From positions 1-64,000 of the forward strand of contig JAOAAU010000052.1 of NCBI GenBank assembly GCA_026418695.1: a stretch of 64,000 nucleotides of DNA. Direction: 5' to 3'. The notes under the pieces were generated by a model that was given only the letters and a program-made list of their open reading frames with translations, ran no database searches and was not told the DNA's origin. The DNA is from Clostridia bacterium. Lineage in GTDB: Bacteria; Bacillota; Clostridia; Acetivibrionales; JAFADI01. Position numbers and translations under genes: made by a program. Below, piece by piece: positions 53,009 through 62,149 of this stretch; the first letter of the stretch is position 1; every line of letters begins with the position of its first letter.

Positions 53009-55630
53009 ATGGCAGCACTAACTCCAATGATGCAGCAGTACCTGGAGATAAAGGAACAGTACAAAGACTGTATCCTTTTTTTCAGGCTGGGAGATTTTTA
53101 TGAGATGTTTTTCTCGGATGCGGAAACAGCCTCCAGAGAACTTGAAATCACACTGACAGGAAGAGACTGCGGGCTTGAACAGCGGGCTCCCATGTGTGGA
53201 GTTCCTTTCCATTCGGCAGATTCCTATATATCGAAACTGATCACCAAAGGATATAAGGTTGCCATCTGTGAACAGGTTGAGGATCCTGCTTTAGCCAAGG
53301 GAATTGTTAAAAGGGATGTCATCCGGGTGGTGACTCCGGGAACCGTCACGGATTCTTCCATGCTGGAAGACCGGAAAAATAATTATCTCATGTCCATTTA
53401 TAAGAACAGCCTGTATTTCGGGATTTCTATTGTTGACATCTCAACTGGGGACTTCTTATCCACCAGCATCAATTTTGGAAACACCATCAGCAAGCTGATG
53501 GATGAGATCGCGAAATTCTCACCTTCCGAGATTATTGTAAACACTGAAGTTCAAAAGGATCCATCCCTGCTGGAATTGATTAAAAAGCGATTCAACCTCT
53601 ATGTATCCGGCATGGAAGATCAGTACTTTGATGCAAATTTTGCGATGGACAAAATCAATAGCCGGATCAAACTACAGCAAGAAGTTCGGTTTGAAAACAA
53701 CCTGGCAATAAACGCATCCGGTGCTTTACTGGAGTATATCGAGCAAACTCAAAAAGCGAACCTTGGGCATATTCAATCGATCAATTTCTATAAAATCGAA
53801 GAGTTTATGGTCCTGGACCTTGCAACACGGAGGAACCTTGAACTGACAGAAACCATGAGGGAAAAGACTAAAAAGGGCACGCTTCTATGGGTACTGGACA
53901 GAACCATGACCTCCATGGGAGGACGCGCGATCCGTAAATGGATCGAACAGCCGCTGAAGAATCTTGAGGATATTAAAGAACGTCTTGAAGCTGTTGATGA
54001 ACTCAAGAAGAAGTTCATGGTACGAGTTGAGATCAGAGAATTGCTGAAAAGGGTCTATGATATCGAAAGGCTGATGAGCAAAATTGTTCTTGGCAATGTC
54101 AATGGAAGAGAACTGATTGCATTGAAAAACTCAATCGGCCAAATTCCTTTTATCCGGAGTCTTCTTGAAAACTGCAGCGCTGAACTGAACATGAAGAATT
54201 TTAGACTGATTGACAGTCTTGAAGATATCTTCACATTGATAGACAATTCCATTATGGAGGAGCCGCCTGTATCGGTGAAAGAAGGCGGAATCATTAAAAC
54301 CAGTTATCATCCCGAGGTTGAAAAGCTTAGAAAAGCAACAACCGAAGGTAAAACATGGGTTGCAGAGCTGGAAGCCTCTGAAAGGGAAAAGACCGGGATC
54401 AAAAACCTGAAGGTCGGTTTCAACAAGGTGTTCGGCTATTATATTGAAGTCACAAAATCCTATTTTTCAATGGTGCCTCAGGAATACATCCGGAAACAGA
54501 CTCTGGCGAACTGTGAAAGATATATCACGCAAGAACTGAAAGAAATCGAAGATACGATCCTCGGAGCCGAGGAAAAAATAATAGAGCTGGAATATCAATT
54601 ATTCCAGGAAATTCGAAGTCAGATTGCATCCGAAGTGAATAGAATCAAAAGTACAGCTGCTGCTCTTGCCGAGGTGGATGTTCTTTGTTCGTTGAGTGAA
54701 GTTGCAGACAGAGAAGACTACTGCTTGCCCGAAATGACTCTGGGTACGGAAATTGAAATCAAGGACGGACGTCATCCGGTTGTTGAAAAAATGATTGATA
54801 AGAGTTCCTTTGTTCCGAATGATACTTATTTGGATATGGATGAGGACAGGCTGGCCATCATTACCGGGCCGAATATGGCGGGTAAATCCACCTATATGCG
54901 TCAGGTAGCTTTAATCGTGCTCATGGCGCAAATCGGCAGCTTTGTGCCTGCGGCCTCTGCTAAAATAGGAACCGTGGACAGGATATTTACCAGGGTGGGT
55001 GCTTCCGATGACCTCGCAGCAGGACAAAGTACCTTTATGGTGGAAATGTCGGAGGTTGCGAATATTTTGAACAATGCGACTCCAAGAAGTTTATTGATCC
55101 TTGACGAGATCGGGAGAGGTACCAGCACCTATGACGGCTTGAGTATTGCCTGGTCTGTGATAGAATTTATCAGCGACCGGGAAAAATTGGGATGCAGAAC
55201 CTTATTTGCTACCCATTATCACGAACTAACAGAGTTGGAAGGTAAACTGACTGGAATCAAAAACTATTGCATTTCAGTCAAGGAAAAAGGCGAGGACATC
55301 ATTTTCTTGAGAAAAATTATCCGCGGCGGCGCGGATGACAGTTACGGAATCCAGGTGGCACGGTTGGCAGGTGTTCCACATGCCGTCATCGACAGAGCCA
55401 AGGATATCTTGAAAGAACTTGAGGATGCAGATATCAGCAAAAAGGAAATCAAAATCCGACGTGGAAGAATCCCCATCGACGGACAAGTAGATCTATTCTC
55501 CTTTGCTGGGAATTCCAAGGCAAAGGATGAACTTGCCGAGCAGTTGAAGGCGCTGGATATCTCCACATTAACTCCGCTGGATGCGTTGAATACCTTGTAC
55601 CAGCTTCAGCAAAAAGCCATAAAGGGGTAA
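53009..55630 (+). CDS. mutS: DNA mismatch repair protein MutS
   Basis: The 873-residue mismatch sensor. FRLGDFYEMFF carries the Phe30-Tyr31-Glu32 mismatch-reading motif. The connector, core and clamp domains follow, then the ATPase with GPNMAGKSTYMRQ (Walker A, near residue 620) and LILDEIGRGTSTYDGLSI (Walker B and signature near 697). The C-terminal segment dimerises. It has normal length. mutL starts 4 bases after its stop. Confidence 0.97.
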   Translation: MAALTPMMQQYLEIKEQYKDCILFFRLGDFYEMFFSDAETASRELEITLTGRDCGLEQRAPMCGVPFHSADSYISKLITKGYKVAICEQVEDPALAKGIVKRDVIRVVTPGTVTDSSMLEDRKNNYLMSIYKNSLYFGISIVDISTGDFLSTSINFGNTISKLMDEIAKFSPSEIIVNTEVQKDPSLLELIKKRFNLYVSGMEDQYFDANFAMDKINSRIKLQQEVRFENNLAINASGALLEYIEQTQKANLGHIQSINFYKIEEFMVLDLATRRNLELTETMREKTKKGTLLWVLDRTMTSMGGRAIRKWIEQPLKNLEDIKERLEAVDELKKKFMVRVEIRELLKRVYDIERLMSKIVLGNVNGRELIALKNSIGQIPFIRSLLENCSAELNMKNFRLIDSLEDIFTLIDNSIMEEPPVSVKEGGIIKTSYHPEVEKLRKATTEGKTWVAELEASEREKTGIKNLKVGFNKVFGYYIEVTKSYFSMVPQEYIRKQTLANCERYITQELKEIEDTILGAEEKIIELEYQLFQEIRSQIASEVNRIKSTAAALAEVDVLCSLSEVADREDYCLPEMTLGTEIEIKDGRHPVVEKMIDKSSFVPNDTYLDMDEDRLAIITGPNMAGKSTYMRQVALIVLMAQIGSFVPAASAKIGTVDRIFTRVGASDDLAAGQSTFMVEMSEVANILNNATPRSLLILDEIGRGTSTYDGLSIAWSVIEFISDREKLGCRTLFATHYHELTELEGKLTGIKNYCISVKEKGEDIIFLRKIIRGGADDSYGIQVARLAGVPHAVIDRAKDILKELEDADISKKEIKIRRGRIPIDGQVDLFSFAGNSKAKDELAEQLKALDISTLTPLDALNTLYQLQQKAIKG

Positions 55631-55634
55631 TCCT

Positions 55635-57704
55635 ATGGGAAAAATTATTGTTCTTGATGAGAACACTTCCAATAAAATCGCTGCCGGTGAGGTCATTGAA
55701 AGACCCTCCTCGGTTGTGAAGGAATTAGTTGAAAACTCAATTGATGCTGGAGCCAGTATGATTTCTGTAGAAATCAAAAACGGCGGTATCTCCTATATAA
55801 AAATTACGGATAACGGATCCGGAATTGAAGAAGACGACGTAGAGATCGCCTTTGAACGGCATGCAACCAGTAAGATCCGAAGTTCCAATGACCTTGACTC
55901 CATTGCAACCCTTGGCTTTAGAGGGGAAGCTCTCGCGAGCATTGCCGCCGTGTCTTCCGTTGAACTTACTTCTCGTGTGCAGAAGAATCCTCATGGGATG
56001 TATATTAAAGTACAGGGAGGCCATGTTCAAGAGGTAAAGCCAACAGGATGTCCTGTCGGCACGACATTCGTGATCAAAGATCTCTTTTACAATACTCCAG
56101 CCCGATTCAAGTTTTTAAAGAAGGATAGCACTGAAGCAGGCTATATTTCGGATATTCTCAGCCGTATAGCCCTGGGGAATCCTCATATTTCCGTCAAGCT
56201 GATCAGCAATCACGTGACGATTCTGCACACTCCAGGGAATAATGATCTTTTAAGTACCATTTACAGTGTTTATGGAAAGGATACGGCCAGAGAAGTTTTA
56301 CCTTGCAGTTATAGTGACAGCAAGGTTGTTATTTCGGGTTTTGTCGGTAAACCGGAAATTGCCCGTTCCAACAGAAACCAGCAATCTATTTTTATCAATG
56401 GAAGGTATATTCGAAGCAAGATCATCACTTCAGCCATTGATGAGGCATACAAAACATTCCTTATGAAAAACAAATACCCGTTTATCGTGATGAATCTTCA
56501 GATCAATCCGATTTTAGTGGATATTAATGTTCATCCGACCAAGATGGAAGTACGTTTTTCAGAAGAGCAGGATATTTTCAGAAGTGTTTATCACGCTGTA
56601 AATAATGCTTTGCTTGGAAAGAACCTGACCAAGGAAATCAAACTTACCAATGAACCGAAAGAGGACTATAAATTTAAGAATGAACGGCCTTATAAGGCGG
56701 ATTATTCCCAGCAGAAGTTTTCTTTTAATGAAAGCTATGTGAAAGATTCGAAAAAAGAGGTATATGGAGCCACTCGTACCAGCATTCAAGAATCCAAACC
56801 TGTGATGAAGGAACCTGTTTTCCTGCAGGAAGAGCCAAAGTCTTTATCAGTACCAACATCTGAAAGAAGGGTTTTTGAAGAGGTTAGTAAGTCAGCTGTA
56901 CCCAATATAGAAAAGAAGGAAATACAATATCCGAATTTCTTGAAGCATCAAAATCAGCAGGCTTATGATGCAAAGGAGAAAATTGAAGAAATAAAAGAGG
57001 AAGTTGTAGTTGAAAATAATCAGGGAAATGATGCGCAGGATGAAATACAATCAGCTTCTTGCGCTAAACAGAATAATGTAACGGAACAGAAAAAAGAGTA
57101 CGAGGTAGAGAAATCTGGCCATACATTTTCTGACTATACAATCGTTGGACAGGTTTTTTCTACCTATATTATACTTCAATATGAGAATGATATGGTTCTG
57201 ATCGATCAGCATGCTGCTCATGAGAGAATCATGTATGAAAGATTAAAGAACAAGTATAAAAACAAGGAAAGCCTTTCACAAGTTTTATTGGCGCCGCTGG
57301 TGATAGAACTGACATATAAGGAAATCAAGTTTCTTGAGGAAGAAAAAGAATTTTTCAATACGATTGGTTTTAATTTTGAAAATTTCGGTAATAATTCTAT
57401 TATATTAAGAACGGTGCCCATCGTTCATGAAAAAAATGAATTGAAAGAAGCATTTTTGGAAATACTGGACCATGTTATCAAAGCAACCAACAAAGAGATG
57501 GAAAGCGCTGCCGACGAGACATTGTATACCATCGCCTGTAAATCTGCGGTGAAAGCAAATATGTGGCTGGGTGAGATTGAAATCAAAAAGCTGTTGAAAG
57601 ACCTGGACATTGTGGACAATCCTTTTACCTGTCCCCATGGCCGTCCGACAGCCATCAAGATTTCAAAGCAGGAGCTTGAAAAGAAGTTTAAAAGAATACT
57701 ATAG
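55635..57704 (+). CDS. mutL: DNA mismatch repair protein MutL with endonuclease motif
   Basis: The 689-residue GHKL ATPase and nickase of mismatch repair. ELVENSIDAGAS and ITDNGSGIEEDD are ATP motifs, LGFRGEALASIAAV the lid. The linker (about 340-490) is Lys/Glu-rich. The C-terminal domain has DQHAAHERIMYE near residue 525, matching the DQHA(X)2E(X)4E nuclease motif, and CPHGRPTAIKIS near the end. So this MutL nicks DNA itself, as expected without MutH. It overlaps no gene but lies 4 bases after mutS. Confidence 0.97.
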   Translation: MGKIIVLDENTSNKIAAGEVIERPSSVVKELVENSIDAGASMISVEIKNGGISYIKITDNGSGIEEDDVEIAFERHATSKIRSSNDLDSIATLGFRGEALASIAAVSSVELTSRVQKNPHGMYIKVQGGHVQEVKPTGCPVGTTFVIKDLFYNTPARFKFLKKDSTEAGYISDILSRIALGNPHISVKLISNHVTILHTPGNNDLLSTIYSVYGKDTAREVLPCSYSDSKVVISGFVGKPEIARSNRNQQSIFINGRYIRSKIITSAIDEAYKTFLMKNKYPFIVMNLQINPILVDINVHPTKMEVRFSEEQDIFRSVYHAVNNALLGKNLTKEIKLTNEPKEDYKFKNERPYKADYSQQKFSFNESYVKDSKKEVYGATRTSIQESKPVMKEPVFLQEEPKSLSVPTSERRVFEEVSKSAVPNIEKKEIQYPNFLKHQNQQAYDAKEKIEEIKEEVVVENNQGNDAQDEIQSASCAKQNNVTEQKKEYEVEKSGHTFSDYTIVGQVFSTYIILQYENDMVLIDQHAAHERIMYERLKNKYKNKESLSQVLLAPLVIELTYKEIKFLEEEKEFFNTIGFNFENFGNNSIILRTVPIVHEKNELKEAFLEILDHVIKATNKEMESAADETLYTIACKSAVKANMWLGEIEIKKLLKDLDIVDNPFTCPHGRPTAIKISKQELEKKFKRIL

Positions 57705-57712
57705 AGGTCAAT

Positions 57713-58654
57713 ATGGAAAAGGTTATCGTGATTGTGGGGCCCACAGCTTCCGGAAAAACAAAGCTTTCCATTGAACTGGCAAAGAAGATGAATGGAGAGA
57801 TTGTTTCAGCAGATTCAATGCAGATTTATAAATACATGGATATCGGTACAGCCAAGCCCACAGAGGAAGAGAAGGAAGGGATCCGGCATTACCTGATCGA
57901 TGAAGTCAACCCGGATGAAGAATTCAGTGTAGCAAAATATCAGGAAATGGCACTTGAATATATTCAACAAATTTTGGAGGGTGGAAAATTCCCGATAGTT
58001 GCAGGCGGAACCGGATTATATATCAATTCTTTGCTCTATAATATCAATTTCAGTGAAACTACTGTAGATTGGGAATATAGAGAGGAATTGAAAAAGCTGG
58101 CGGAGGAAAACGGAAATCAATTTCTTCACGACAGATTAAAGGAGGTTGATCCTGAGGCTGCATCCAGAATTCACTCCAATGACATTAAAAGAGTGATCCG
58201 TGCTTTGGAAGTGTTTAAGTTCACCAATAAACCCATATCCCATCATCAGGAGCTTTCAAGAATGATACCTCCAAAATATGAGTTTATTCTGATTGGCTTA
58301 ACCATGGATCGACAGAAGCTATACGAAAGAATCAATCTAAGAGTGGATCTGATGCTGGAAAACGGCTTGTTGCAGGAAATCCGCAAACTCATAGAAATGG
58401 GATATGATAAGTATTCGGTCGCGATGCAGGGGATTGGCTATAAAGAGTTGCTGGCGTATCTTCGAGGAGAGATGTCCTATGAGGAAGCCGTAGAGATCAT
58501 TAAAAGGGAATCCAGGCGGTATGCCAAGCGTCAGTTGACCTGGTTCAGAAGGCTTGAAAACATACACTGGATTAACCTTGACGAATTCAGCCAGACTTCC
58601 GAGGTCCTAAAAAATATTGAAAACCATATTGCAACACATGGAATTTTCTTGTAG
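57713..58654 (+). CDS. miaA: tRNA dimethylallyltransferase
   Basis: Adds an isopentenyl group to A37 of tRNAs that read codons beginning with U. The P-loop is GPTASGKTKLS (residues 8-18), with SADSMQIYKYMDIGTAKPT, GGTGLYINSLLY and YAKRQLTWFRR near the C-terminus. The 313 residues are typical. It starts 9 bases after mutL; hfq follows, the same mutL-miaA-hfq order as in many bacteria. Confidence 0.96.
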   Translation: MEKVIVIVGPTASGKTKLSIELAKKMNGEIVSADSMQIYKYMDIGTAKPTEEEKEGIRHYLIDEVNPDEEFSVAKYQEMALEYIQQILEGGKFPIVAGGTGLYINSLLYNINFSETTVDWEYREELKKLAEENGNQFLHDRLKEVDPEAASRIHSNDIKRVIRALEVFKFTNKPISHHQELSRMIPPKYEFILIGLTMDRQKLYERINLRVDLMLENGLLQEIRKLIEMGYDKYSVAMQGIGYKELLAYLRGEMSYEEAVEIIKRESRRYAKRQLTWFRRLENIHWINLDEFSQTSEVLKNIENHIATHGIFL

Positions 58655-58723
58655 AATATGAATTATAATATCATAGAGATAGAAAAAAATGGATATGTAC
58701 ATACACAGAGGAGGATTTTTCAA

Positions 58724-58969
58724 GTGAATAAAAATAACATTAATTTGCAGGATGTCTTTTTAAATCAGGTAAGGAAGGAGCATATTGCGGTTACCATCTA
58801 CCTTACCAATGGCTTCCAGCTTAAAGGGATGGTAAAAGGCTTTGACAACTTTACGGTTGTTCTTGATAGTGAAGGGAGACAGCAGCTGGTATACAAGCAT
58901 GCGATCTCAACCATCAGCCCGATGAAAATGGTCAATCTGATATTCAACGACAATAATAGAAGTGAATAA
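58724..58969 (+). CDS. hfq: RNA chaperone Hfq
   Basis: An 81-residue Sm-like hexamer subunit that binds small RNAs and mRNAs. Sm1 is [20 protein letters not shown] to [15 protein letters not shown], Sm2 [12 protein letters not shown]. The GTG at 58724 preceded by AGGAGG gives the family's normal length; the longer frame from 58658 would add an atypical 22-residue leader. A strong terminator closes the mutS-mutL-miaA-hfq operon. Confidence 0.94.
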   Translation: MNKNNINLQDVFLNQVRKEHIAVTIYLTNGFQLKGMVKGFDNFTVVLDSEGRQQLVYKHAISTISPMKMVNLIFNDNNRSE

Positions 58970-58977
58970 TACATAAC

Positions 58978-59007
58978 AAAAGAGAGCCAGCGAACTGGCT
59001 CTCTTTT
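58978..59007 (+). terminator. Terminator after hfq
   Basis: A perfect 13-base stem (58978-58990 with 58995-59007), loop CGAA, T run in the arm. On the minus strand it may also serve lexA. Confidence 0.9.
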
Positions 59008-59066
59008 ATGTTCTTCTTATTATTTCATGTGTTTCATTTCATAAATACTGATCAAATCAAAAATTC

Positions 59067-59708
59067 TTAGAACATTCTAAATACGCCGATGACCTTTCCA
59101 AGAATGGAAACATTATCACGGACGATAATCGGATCTAAATACTGGTTTTCCGGCTGCAGACGGATATGATCCTTTTCCTTGTAAAAAGTTTTCACGGTAG
59201 CTTCATCTTCTATCAGCGCAACGACAATATCGCCGTTAAGCGCAGTGGCCTGCTGCTTAACAAGAACAAGGTCTCTGTCAAAAATTCCAGCTTCAATCAT
59301 ACTGTCGCCTTGAACCTTCAGCATAAAAGCGGTTGAATTCTGTACAAAATTCACTGGTAAGGGGAAGGTATCTTCGATATTCTCAACGGCCAGGATCGGC
59401 TGACCTGCTGTAACTTTCCCGATAATAGGCACGTCCACAAGTTCTTTTCTGGAAACGTAGCTTTCAATATTCCGAACCGGTGCGGTTCTGCTTTGGCCAA
59501 CCACCTTGAGTGCGCGAGGCTTGGTGGGATCTTTATGTATGAGACCTTCCTTTTCTAATTTTTCAAGATACGCATGTACCGTTGAGGTAGACTTGAAGCC
59601 TACCGCCTTACATATTTCTCTTACAGAGGGCGGATATCCCTTTTCTTCTACCTGACTGTTAACAAAATCAATAATGAGCTGCTGCTTTTCGCTAAGCTTA
59701 TTTTGCAT
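59067..59708 (-). CDS. lexA: LexA repressor
   Basis: The 213-residue SOS repressor. The winged-helix DNA-binding domain (residues 1-70, [20 protein letters not shown]) is followed by the latent protease domain: the self-cleavage site Ala101-Gly102 (GKVTAGQP), Ser136 ([10 protein letters not shown]) and Lys173 (ATVKTFY). RecA filaments trigger self-cleavage. It is transcribed away from yneA; the shared 59708-59988 region holds three SOS boxes. Confidence 0.96.
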   Translation of the reverse strand: MQNKLSEKQQLIIDFVNSQVEEKGYPPSVREICKAVGFKSTSTVHAYLEKLEKEGLIHKDPTKPRALKVVGQSRTAPVRNIESYVSRKELVDVPIIGKVTAGQPILAVENIEDTFPLPVNFVQNSTAFMLKVQGDSMIEAGIFDRDLVLVKQQATALNGDIVVALIEDEATVKTFYKEKDHIRLQPENQYLDPIIVRDNVSILGKVIGVFRMF

Positions 59709-59863
59709 CTTAACACCTCTTCATCAAATTCTTTCCGGGTATGCGTCACGATCCATGGAGAGTTTCATGCAACATCTGCAGTCCGCATAAGCCCATTTTT
59801 CTTTGGTTATGTGCCGGGATATCAAACTGTAAAGTTCGTTATCCAAAACCCTTATATAATAGT

Positions 59864-59891
59864 ATTATAGCATAAATTCTCCAGAAAGCAA
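59864..59891 (-). promoter_or_regulatory. Predicted lexA promoter
   Basis: On the minus strand TTGCTT (59891-59886), a 16-base spacer and TATAAT (59869-59864) with an extended TG. SOS box A overlaps its -35, as expected for LexA autorepression. Confidence 0.6.
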
Positions 59892-59901
59892 ACGAATGTT
59901 C
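59890..59901. promoter_or_regulatory. SOS box A (imperfect)
   Basis: AAACGAATGTTC, one base from GAAC-N4-GTTC, overlaps the -35 of lexA. Confidence 0.65.
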
Positions 59902-59920
59902 GATTTTTTTTAGGAAGGTA

Positions 59921-59950
59921 TTGACAATAGAACAGGTGTTCGTTTATAAT
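59921..59950 (+). promoter_or_regulatory. yneA promoter with SOS box B in the spacer
   Basis: TTGACA (59921-59926) and TATAAT (59945-59950), both consensus and 18 bases apart. The perfect LexA site GAACAGGTGTTC (59930-59941) fills the spacer, so LexA would block RNA polymerase. Confidence 0.85.
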
Positions 59951-59959
59951 AAATTACAA

Positions 59960-59971
59960 GAACGCATGTTC
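59960..59971. promoter_or_regulatory. SOS box C
   Basis: GAACGCATGTTC, a perfect GAAC-N4-GTTC site, 16 bases before the yneA start codon. Confidence 0.8.
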
Positions 59972-59987
59972 TAATGAGGTGAGCGAA

Positions 59988-60308
59988 ATGAAAAACAATA
60001 GTAAAACACAAAACAACTTAAAAACAAAGAAGAGATATGTTCTAAAGAACAAAGGACGATTTGCAGCGATTATATCCATCTTATCGGTATTATCCGTATT
60101 GATCCTGTTTACAAGTACTGTTTACAGCTATAGAACACCACAATATTTATCCGTCAATGTAAAGCAGGGAGATACCCTTTGGAGTCTGGCCAATAAATAC
60201 GGAACGAGTTCTGATACCAGAGAAATCGTATACAATATCAAAAAGATCAATAAACTGGCTACCAGTGAAATTCAGGCAGGGAGTGAAATTCTGATTCCTA
60301 TGAATTAA
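59988..60308 (+). CDS. yneA: YneA-like SOS cell-division inhibitor with LysM domain
   Basis: A 106-residue protein: a basic N-terminus, one membrane span (FAAIISILSVLSVLILFTSTV) and an outside LysM domain (VKQGDTLWSLANKYG to IQAGSEILIPMN). This is the YneA layout; in B. subtilis YneA delays division during DNA damage. Its promoter contains two perfect LexA sites and it is divergent from lexA, which supports the assignment. ATG at 59988 with GAGGTGAG is preferred over GTG 59979. Confidence 0.88.
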   Translation: MKNNSKTQNNLKTKKRYVLKNKGRFAAIISILSVLSVLILFTSTVYSYRTPQYLSVNVKQGDTLWSLANKYGTSSDTREIVYNIKKINKLATSEIQAGSEILIPMN

Positions 60309-60403
60309 GGGTTAATCGCTTGGAAAACCGGTAAATAATATAGATGGTTTTTGCTACATAATAAGATCGTAAATCTGAAATAAACAATAGTCAAATATGA
60401 TAC

Positions 60404-60435
60404 AAAACGCCCTATGGATAAGCATAGGGCGTTTT
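60404..60435 (+). terminator. Terminator after yneA
   Basis: A perfect 13-base stem (60404-60416 with 60423-60435), loop GATAAG. Confidence 0.85.
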
Positions 60436-60555
60436 ATATACATATTGAAAACATTATTGAGATCAGATAGAATAATTAAAGTTGATGGATGGCTCAATAG
60501 TGAATTTAGAACAAATTGTAATGGTTTTATTTTATAACAGAGCATAGGAGATAGA

Positions 60556-60786
60556 ATGATGTCCGATAACTGTCTACTCTACGATAGAACCTGTACCGAT
60601 TGCGGAGAATGCGACCAATGCGATTTGAACCGTACGAAAAGATGTGACAATTGCGGCAGGTGCATTGATTCAAATTCTGAGTTTCTCTCCCTGGATGTCA
60701 TGAAATACTTATCAGAACATCAGGAGCAGGGAACAAAAAAGGTTAATGAAAACCCTGTAAAAAAGAAAAAAAACACAGAAACCTGA
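60556..60786 (+). CDS. Small cysteine-rich protein, unknown
   Basis: A 76-residue protein whose first half holds eight cysteines (CLLYDRTCTDCGECDQCD and RCDNCGRCID), spaced like ferredoxin-type or zinc-ribbon sites; the second half is polar and lysine-rich (KKVNENPVKKKKNTET). It fits no named family I can recall, though similar short proteins occur near nifS/thiI in Clostridia. GGAG precedes ATG at 60556. Its terminator overlaps the stop codon. Confidence 0.7.
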   Translation: MMSDNCLLYDRTCTDCGECDQCDLNRTKRCDNCGRCIDSNSEFLSLDVMKYLSEHQEQGTKKVNENPVKKKKNTET

Positions 60787-60809
60787 TTTCAAACATCAGG
60801 TTTTTTTGT
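60779..60809 (+). terminator. Terminator of the cysteine-rich gene
   Basis: AAACCTGAT (60779-60787) pairs with ATCAGGTTT (60795-60803), then T run. The stem includes the stop codon of the preceding gene. Confidence 0.8.
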
Positions 60810-60988
60810 GTCCGGTTTGCTTTTAAAAAGAGAAAGCATTATAAACCAGGAAAAGAGAATTTTTATAGACACCGATTGCTTTATTTAGTCGGCCCTTGAT
60901 TTATTCGATAAGATAAATTGATGGTTAAATTTTTTTGAATATGTTAGAATAACTAATGTTAACAATACACTTAAATGAGAGGGATTTC

Positions 60989-62149
60989 ATGCAAAGAGAG
61001 ATCTATCTCGATAACAGCGCCACGACGAGACCCTATGATGCTGTGATCGACTACATCAACGACATCAACAGAGAAACCTATGGAAATGCTTCCTCGCTGC
61101 ATACCAAAGGCATTGAAGCAGAAAAGATCATTAAAGCTGCCCGGCAGAAAATTGCGGATACCATGAAAGTAGACAGCAAGGAAATCATCTTTACGTCGGG
61201 AGGAACGGAATCAAACAATCTTGCCATTCTTGGTTATTTGGAAGCAAATCCAAGGAAGGGAAAGCATATCATCACCTCCTCCATTGAACATCCTTCAGTC
61301 CTGGAAGTATTCAAGTATCTTCAGGGCAAGGGATACAAAGTGGATTTCATCAATGTTAATCAGGAAGGCATCATTCAGATAGAAGAACTCCGGCAAAAGA
61401 TAACCAAGGAAACGGCCCTCATCAGCATCATGCTGGTCAACAATGAGATTGGTTCAATTCAGCCGCTTGAAGATATTGTTCGTGCCCGGAATGAATTGAA
61501 CAGGGAGGCTGTATTGCATGTTGATGCCGTACAAGCTTACGGTAAGATAGCAATATTACCGAAAAAATCCGGAATAGAGATGCTAACAGTAAGCTCTCAT
61601 AAGATTCATGGACCTAAAGGTGTAGGAGCGCTGTATGTAGATAAGAATATAAGAATAAAGCCGGTGCTGCATGGCGGAGGCCAGGAATCCTTATTAAGGT
61701 CCGGTACTGAAAATGTTCCCGGCATTGGAGGGTTTGGAATGTCTGCGGAGATGATCCATATATCCAGGGAAGAGAGCTATCAAAGGATGGAGAACCTTCG
61801 AAATCTATTTATAGACTCCCTGAATAAGAGGCTGGACAGATTTACGATCATTTCTCCGGAGCATGCACTTCCGTATATATTAAATATATCCTTTGGAGAT
61901 TTAAGATCTGAAGTGCTTTTGCATCATTTGGAGGAGAAGGGTATCTTTGTTTCGACAGGTTCAGCCTGTTCTTCAAGAAAGAGCATTCACAGCCATGTTT
62001 TAAAAGCCATCGGCATTAAGTCCTGTGATATTGAAGGCGCGATTCGATTCAGCTTTTCTGCTTTCAATACCGAGCAGGAAATAATAGATACGGTCGAGAC
62101 GATGAAAGAAATTGTTCCAAAGATAAGTGTCACTAGGAAAGGAAGATAA
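60989..62149 (+). CDS. nifS: Cysteine desulfurase (NifS/IscS type)
   Basis: A PLP enzyme that takes sulfur from cysteine for transfer to tRNA or clusters. YLDNSATTRPYDAV is the N-terminus, SSHKIHGPKGVGALY holds the PLP Lys near residue 204, and STGSACSSRKSIHSH holds the catalytic Cys near residue 325. ATG at 60989 with GAGAGGG gives 386 residues. The stop directly abuts thiI, as in the B. subtilis nifZ-thiI pair, so a role as sulfur donor to ThiI is likely. Confidence 0.93.
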   Translation: MQREIYLDNSATTRPYDAVIDYINDINRETYGNASSLHTKGIEAEKIIKAARQKIADTMKVDSKEIIFTSGGTESNNLAILGYLEANPRKGKHIITSSIEHPSVLEVFKYLQGKGYKVDFINVNQEGIIQIEELRQKITKETALISIMLVNNEIGSIQPLEDIVRARNELNREAVLHVDAVQAYGKIAILPKKSGIEMLTVSSHKIHGPKGVGALYVDKNIRIKPVLHGGGQESLLRSGTENVPGIGGFGMSAEMIHISREESYQRMENLRNLFIDSLNKRLDRFTIISPEHALPYILNISFGDLRSEVLLHHLEEKGIFVSTGSACSSRKSIHSHVLKAIGIKSCDIEGAIRFSFSAFNTEQEIIDTVETMKEIVPKISVTRKGR

